NCBI GenBank assembly: GCA_018644745.1
Contig: JABGPX010000489.1
Coordinates: forward strand, 1 to 8,645
DNA: 8,645 nt
DNA from: Spirochaetales bacterium
GTDB taxonomy: Bacteria > Spirochaetota > Spirochaetia > ARS1246
Reading direction: 5' to 3'
Shown: in pieces, positions 5,639 to 8,645 of the stretch
Layout of the letters: each line of letters opens with the position of its first letter
Numbering within the stretch: the first letter of the stretch is position 1
Position numbers and translations under genes: made by a program
The notes under the pieces: model-generated
The model's input: the letters and a program-made list of their open reading frames with translations, nothing else
Database searches by the model: none
What the model was told of the DNA's origin: nothing

Positions 5639-6613
5639 TTAACTCCCCATAATTGGAATTGATATACCGCAGTTACCGCACCTGCCCTTGTCTAATCCCA
5701 CTACCCGGGTAAGATATCCTCTTCGTTCTACGACGAGATGTCCGCAATCGGGGCAACGGGTATGTGCAGCCTCCGCTCCCACATTCCCCGGATAAACATA
5801 TTGCAGCATTTCCCTGGCAATCTCGGCCAGATGCAGCACAGAGGCAACCGGCGTGGCCTTTGCGTCGTATTTGTACGTGGGGTAATAGCATGAAAGATGA
5901 AGCGGTATCGCGGGATTTATTTCAGCGAGAAAACCCGCAATACGGCGTATTTCAGAATCGCTGTCATTCTTCTCTGGAATTACCAGAGTGGTCACTTCGA
6001 GATGCGCCTTTTCAGATGCCATCTTTATGAAATCGAGCACCGGGCGTAACGTCCCATCTAACTCATCTTTGTAGAAGTCATCCCGAAATGATTTTAGATC
6101 AACATTTACGGCGTCGATTGAATCCAGGAGAATTGAAGCGGGTTTTTTGTTGATATAACCATTTGTTACAAGCACGTTTTTCAGGCCTTTCTCTGAGGCA
6201 AGTTTGGATGAATCAATTACGTATTCATAATGAACCAGAGGTTCCGAGTAGGTATATGCAACCGCAAAAGAATTCCGACTAACCGCCTGATCTACAAGCT
6301 GATGCGGAGATACTTTTTCTAAGCCATCTATCACCTGCTGAGAAATTCGGAAATTCTGGCAGAAGGGGCAGGAGAAGTTGCAGCCGTAAAATCCAACCGA
6401 GAATATTGATTTGCCAGGGTGATAATGGTACAGCGGCTTTTTCTCAATCGGATCGATAGAAGTACCCGAGAGGAGGCCGGAGTACGGCAGGGATAGGTTA
6501 TTTCCGACATTTGTTCGTACCCGGCAAAGGCCGAATCCTCCCTCCGGAATTACGCAATTATGGGGGCAAAGGAGACATCGGATACTTTTGTCGGTTACTG
6601 AGAACAGCTTCAT
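5639..6613 (-). CDS. amrS: AmmeMemoRadiSam system radical SAM enzyme
   Basis: A 324-residue cytosolic radical S-adenosylmethionine protein. The cluster motif C78-x3-C82-x2-C85 (GCNFSCPFCQN) binds the 4Fe-4S cluster. N-terminal cysteines 13, 16, 20 and 30 (CLLCPHNC...GLC) and the PIEKKPLYHYHPG segment (55-67) are the marks that separate AmrS from pyruvate formate-lyase activases. YTYSEPLVHYEYV (120-132) and VTNGYI follow the family pattern. The C-terminus has a zinc-ribbon-like CPDC (287-290) and CGNCG (312-316). The family is named for its linkage to AMMECR1 and Memo homologues (AmrA, AmrB), but neither gene is in this window. The chemistry of the system is not settled. ATG 6613 lies five bases after the upstream stop with only a weak AAGAG before it, so translation is probably coupled. 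No hairpin separates its stop from the tRNA promoter. Confidence 0.9.
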   Translation of the reverse strand: MKLFSVTDKSIRCLLCPHNCVIPEGGFGLCRVRTNVGNNLSLPYSGLLSGTSIDPIEKKPLYHYHPGKSIFSVGFYGCNFSCPFCQNFRISQQVIDGLEKVSPHQLVDQAVSRNSFAVAYTYSEPLVHYEYVIDSSKLASEKGLKNVLVTNGYINKKPASILLDSIDAVNVDLKSFRDDFYKDELDGTLRPVLDFIKMASEKAHLEVTTLVIPEKNDSDSEIRRIAGFLAEINPAIPLHLSCYYPTYKYDAKATPVASVLHLAEIAREMLQYVYPGNVGAEAAHTRCPDCGHLVVERRGYLTRVVGLDKGRCGNCGISIPIMGS

Positions 6614-6618
6614 GCAAA

Positions 6619-6996
6619 CTAATAACTCTTGGAAACTGCTCGTTGTAGGGTCTCGCTGTCCCGGAAATACCGAAGCGGCGTGCTTACTTCAAACGGTTCA
6701 TAACGCATCCCGAGCGCTCCCCGCTTAATCCAGATTTTTACAATATTTACGGTAGTTCCCCCTTCGGTAGTTACATTCGGCATATCGTCTACGTGCAGTA
6801 TGTTTTCAATATTGAACTCATAAAACATGGTGTTTGAGCTAAAGGGGTCGAGAATAAGAAGCAGCTTTTCTTCATCATATGGATGTTTTCGCGGCGCGCC
6901 TGTAAAGGCAACCGCTTCCTTCTCTAGATTGATATGGGATTTATATATTGTTAAATCGTGAATCGGACTTGTTTCTAGATATTGCTTGATACTCAT
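6619..6996 (-). CDS. Conserved 125-residue protein of unknown function
   Basis: I do not know its function. It is a soluble protein with no signal peptide or membrane segment. The core is KHPYDEEKLLLILDPF (37-52), then FYEFNIENILHVDDMPN, then a TTVNIVKIWIKRGALGMRYEPFEV-type strand run (about 80-104). The pattern suggests a compact beta-rich fold. I recall similar short proteins in spirochaetes and deltaproteobacteria, sometimes labelled as inorganic pyrophosphatase. I see no recognisable pyrophosphatase active-site motif and do not endorse that label. ATG 6996 has GAGGGG six bases upstream. The gene ends five bases before amrS, so the two probably form an operon starting in the 6997-7128 gap. 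Confidence 0.85.
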   Translation of the reverse strand: MSIKQYLETSPIHDLTIYKSHINLEKEAVAFTGAPRKHPYDEEKLLLILDPFSSNTMFYEFNIENILHVDDMPNVTTEGGTTVNIVKIWIKRGALGMRYEPFEVSTPLRYFRDSETLQRAVSKSY

Positions 6997-7013
6997 ACAT
7001 CACCCCTCAATGC

Positions 7014-7039
7014 CGGATATACTATTTAGTATAAATCCG
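7014..7039. promoter_or_regulatory. Inverted repeat upstream of the 125-aa/amrS operon (possible operator or promoter)
   Basis: The inner arms ATACTA and TAGTAT (7019-7024, 7027-7032) flank two bases. The outer arms CGGAT and ATCCG (7014-7018, 7035-7039) fit with a two-base bulge. It lies 18-43 bases upstream of ATG 6996. It also contains TATACT on the minus strand, a fair -10 box without a clear -35. A repressor site overlapping the promoter is one reading; AT-rich sequence can form such palindromes by chance. Confidence 0.35.
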
Positions 7040-7066
7040 TGACTTAGCCAACGCCAGAGAAAAGAA

Positions 7067-7096
7067 GCAATAAATTGTAAATACGGCAATAAATTG
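7067..7096. repeat. Two direct copies of GCAATAAATTG, 19 bases apart
   Basis: Identical 11-base copies lie at 7067-7077 and 7086-7096, and a third is at 1109-1119. All three are intergenic and upstream of minus-strand genes. Two of them also follow a GAGAAA. The function is unknown; a shared regulator site or promoter element is possible. Confidence 0.5.
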
Positions 7097-7128
7097 GATT
7101 AGGAGATGTTATAAATCAGACAGATCGA

Positions 7129-7890
7129 TTAAATAGATGCCTGATTCTCGTTCGAATCAGCGTGGAGGACATTTTGTAATTCTCTTTCTGCTTTTTTATC
7201 AATAAAGCCTGATATCGCGGCTATTTGCTGATCTTCTAGAGCGACAAATTTGAGCCCGATTGTGTCGGAGTTCCGGACAATTTTTGAAGCAAAAGTGAGG
7301 TATGTCTCATTAATTTTCAAAGAGCAATGCTGTATGGTAGTACCGATTGGAATACTTTCAGTTAATTCAGGGTTGTCCGGATTAAAAGCAGCACCGGTGG
7401 CGGAAAGATCAAATAAGGTACCTGTAACAATTCCCCGGGATTGGGGGTGGGTGAGAATAAATTCTATATTGTCATAATCGACGGGAATATAACGTAGCTC
7501 ACTTCTTACTTCCTTAAGGGAACTGTAGCGTGAGAGCAGTTCTTCGAGACGACTATATTCTTTTCTATCCGCCAGGTTTTCCCGTATTATGCCGCTCACC
7601 TCAAGGTGTTTTGCTTTTGCAGCCTCTTCAAATGAAAAAATGTCTCCTTTGAGAAGGACAAAGGTACTGCGTTCTTTACTGAGTGTTTCCCTGAAAAGTT
7701 TGATAAAGGGCTTCCAATGTCTCGGGAAATCTTCTGCGCTGAAAAATACTACTTCTGGCTCTATTTCATCGATATTATCCATCGCTTTTATGGGATGGCG
7801 ATAGTGGATGAGATCAAAACCCCTTGGCCGAAGATGGTGTAGGAGGCTTTCTCGTGTACTGTCTTTTTCCGCGACGAGAAGTATTTTCAT
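7129..7890 (-). CDS. Pseudo-receiver plus PilZ domain protein (putative c-di-GMP effector)
   Basis: A 253-residue cytosolic protein. Residues 1-115 follow a response-regulator receiver-like alpha/beta pattern (MKILLVAEKD, EPEVVFFSAEDFPRHW, FVLLKG), but the strand that should end in the phospho-accepting aspartate reads VVFFSA. It is probably a pseudo-receiver that is not phosphorylated in the usual way. Residues 128-235 are a PilZ domain with the cyclic-di-GMP motifs R129-x3-R133 and D161-x-S163-x2-G166, both intact. Cyclic-di-GMP binding is therefore likely from established PilZ knowledge. The output is unknown; motility, surface or envelope control would be typical. The C-terminus is charged and probably flexible. 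The overall look matches spirochaete PilZ proteins as I remember them. The start is five bases after the upstream stop, with AAGGA about 13 bases before it, so expression is likely coupled. Confidence 0.85.
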   Translation of the reverse strand: MKILLVAEKDSTRESLLHHLRPRGFDLIHYRHPIKAMDNIDEIEPEVVFFSAEDFPRHWKPFIKLFRETLSKERSTFVLLKGDIFSFEEAAKAKHLEVSGIIRENLADRKEYSRLEELLSRYSSLKEVRSELRYIPVDYDNIEFILTHPQSRGIVTGTLFDLSATGAAFNPDNPELTESIPIGTTIQHCSLKINETYLTFASKIVRNSDTIGLKFVALEDQQIAAISGFIDKKAERELQNVLHADSNENQASI

Positions 7891-7895
7891 GTAGC

Positions 7896-8645
7896 TTATT
7901 CGGTCCTTAGGTTTTTCAGTTCATAGCTATACATTGTCCATATCCTGTCCATACGCCTCAGATAATAGGTATATTGCTTTACCTCGGTAAAATCAGTATA
8001 TGCGAATTTTTCGATAACGAGAACAGACGCTTCGTCGCTTGTGTAACTTGTTTTCTGGATTTCAAATTCCGAGGGAACAAGCAGAAATCCTTCCTCAGTC
8101 GTCTCTTGCATGAGGGAGGTGCGATACGCACTCAAGGCGCTACGCCTTTCTACGTCGGAGAATTGGCGATTATAGCTCTCCTCTCTGCCTCTATCCTGAA
8201 GATAAAGTCCTTCAATATCGATATAGAGAAAAAACTTTTCCCAGTTCGATTTCTGACGTGCAGAGAGCATGTATGAAATAACTTCATCCGGCGGAATTAC
8301 AAGCTGCTGCAGCGCTTTTCCGGTGTCCCGATCTATCACGATGGCAGGATCGACTTCTGCTGACCCGGGCTGAACCGAAAGGGTGAGAGAATTAGATAAA
8401 ATTGCAGTTGCCATGGAATCGACGCTCAATTCCGGGTGATAGTTACTTCTCACTTTATAGATACCGGGCTTTGCGACCACAATATACCGGGTTAGATCCT
8501 CTACGATAGAATATCGTTCACCCGGCTCGAGGCTGTATTCCCGGTAAAGAACCGGTTGATCCGAGCTTCGGTCTATGATAAATTCCTGCGAGTGTTCGAG
8601 TTGCTTGTTGGCGACGGTCGTCACCTCAAAATCAAGATTGAAAAC
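7896..8645 (-). CDS. Conserved protein, N-terminus beyond the window, co-transcribed with the PilZ gene
   Basis: I do not recognise a named family. The frame is open to the right edge, giving 249 visible residues. The GTG at 8624 is not a convincing start: in-frame codons before it (VFNLDFE) read on smoothly and it lacks a spaced ribosome-binding site. About the first 95 visible residues look like a beta-sandwich (EYSLEPGERYSIVEDLTRYI, PGIYKVRSNYHPEL, SNSLTLSVQPG), the kind of segment found in extracytoplasmic proteins. Residues about 110-170 look helical, with many charged residues. The C-terminal 70 or so have paired beta-strands (LLVPSEFEIQ, ASVLVIEKFAY, KQYTYYLRRMDRIWTMYSYEL), perhaps an NTF2-like or lipocalin-like module. 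Whether it is exported cannot be told without the N-terminus. It ends five bases before the PilZ gene. Confidence 0.8.
   Translation of the reverse strand, partial: VFNLDFEVTTVANKQLEHSQEFIIDRSSDQPVLYREYSLEPGERYSIVEDLTRYIVVAKPGIYKVRSNYHPELSVDSMATAILSNSLTLSVQPGSAEVDPAIVIDRDTGKALQQLVIPPDEVISYMLSARQKSNWEKFFLYIDIEGLYLQDRGREESYNRQFSDVERRSALSAYRTSLMQETTEEGFLLVPSEFEIQKTSYTSDEASVLVIEKFAYTDFTEVKQYTYYLRRMDRIWTMYSYELKNLRTE

Larger units (their letters stand above)
6997..7128. other. Gap between the PilZ gene and the 125-aa/amrS operon
   Basis: The 132-base gap holds the inverted repeat at 7014-7039 and two GCAATAAATTG copies at 7067-7096. I see no hairpin-plus-T-run terminator after the PilZ stop, so partial read-through into the next operon is possible. 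Confidence 0.45.

Noticed and set aside
8622..8624. GTG 8624 as the start of the right-edge gene
   Set aside because: The frame is open and protein-like to the window edge, and no spaced ribosome-binding site precedes the GTG.

Overview
The window looks like a piece of a bacterial chromosome, most likely from a spirochaete (Spirochaetota). This rests mainly on the pseudo-receiver/PilZ protein at 7129-7890 and the protein before it, which resemble a pair I associate with Treponema/Spirochaeta-type genomes. It is recognition from memory and no search was run. Base composition is moderate and even across the protein-coding genes. The only clearly GC-rich patch is the spacer beside the tRNA gene.

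Left part (1-2508), all minus strand: an aldo/keto-reductase-like TIM-barrel protein (1660-2508) is followed 23 bases later by a small protein made of two copies of a 40-residue, cysteine-containing helix-turn-helix-like unit (1196-1636). After a 137-base gap comes a secreted coiled-coil protein that runs off the left edge (1-1058). A 259-base divergent intergenic region (2509-2767) separates this block from the next.

Middle (2768-5118), plus strand: a FabF-type beta-ketoacyl-ACP synthase with an intact Cys-His-His triad overlaps by four bases (ATGA) an FMN-dependent nitronate monooxygenase/FabK-like protein with a C-terminal four-cysteine cluster. Together they make a compact two-gene fatty-acyl operon.

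Next (5119-5638): a tRNA-Asn(GUU) gene on the minus strand has a near-consensus promoter. Downstream of it lie 1.5 copies of a 190-base repeat whose units end in the last 18 bases of the tRNA plus the next base, and which carry a bidirectional terminator hairpin. The layout resembles the repeats distal to the E. coli tyrT gene and is the most unusual structure in the window.

Right part (5639-8645), minus strand: a partial, probably beta-rich protein enters from the right edge and is followed by the pseudo-receiver/PilZ protein (putative cyclic-di-GMP effector). After a 132-base gap holding an inverted repeat and a repeated 11-base motif come a conserved 125-residue protein and the radical SAM enzyme of the AmmeMemoRadiSam system. 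The genes inside each pair are five bases apart. No CRISPR array, insertion sequence, integrase or origin was seen.
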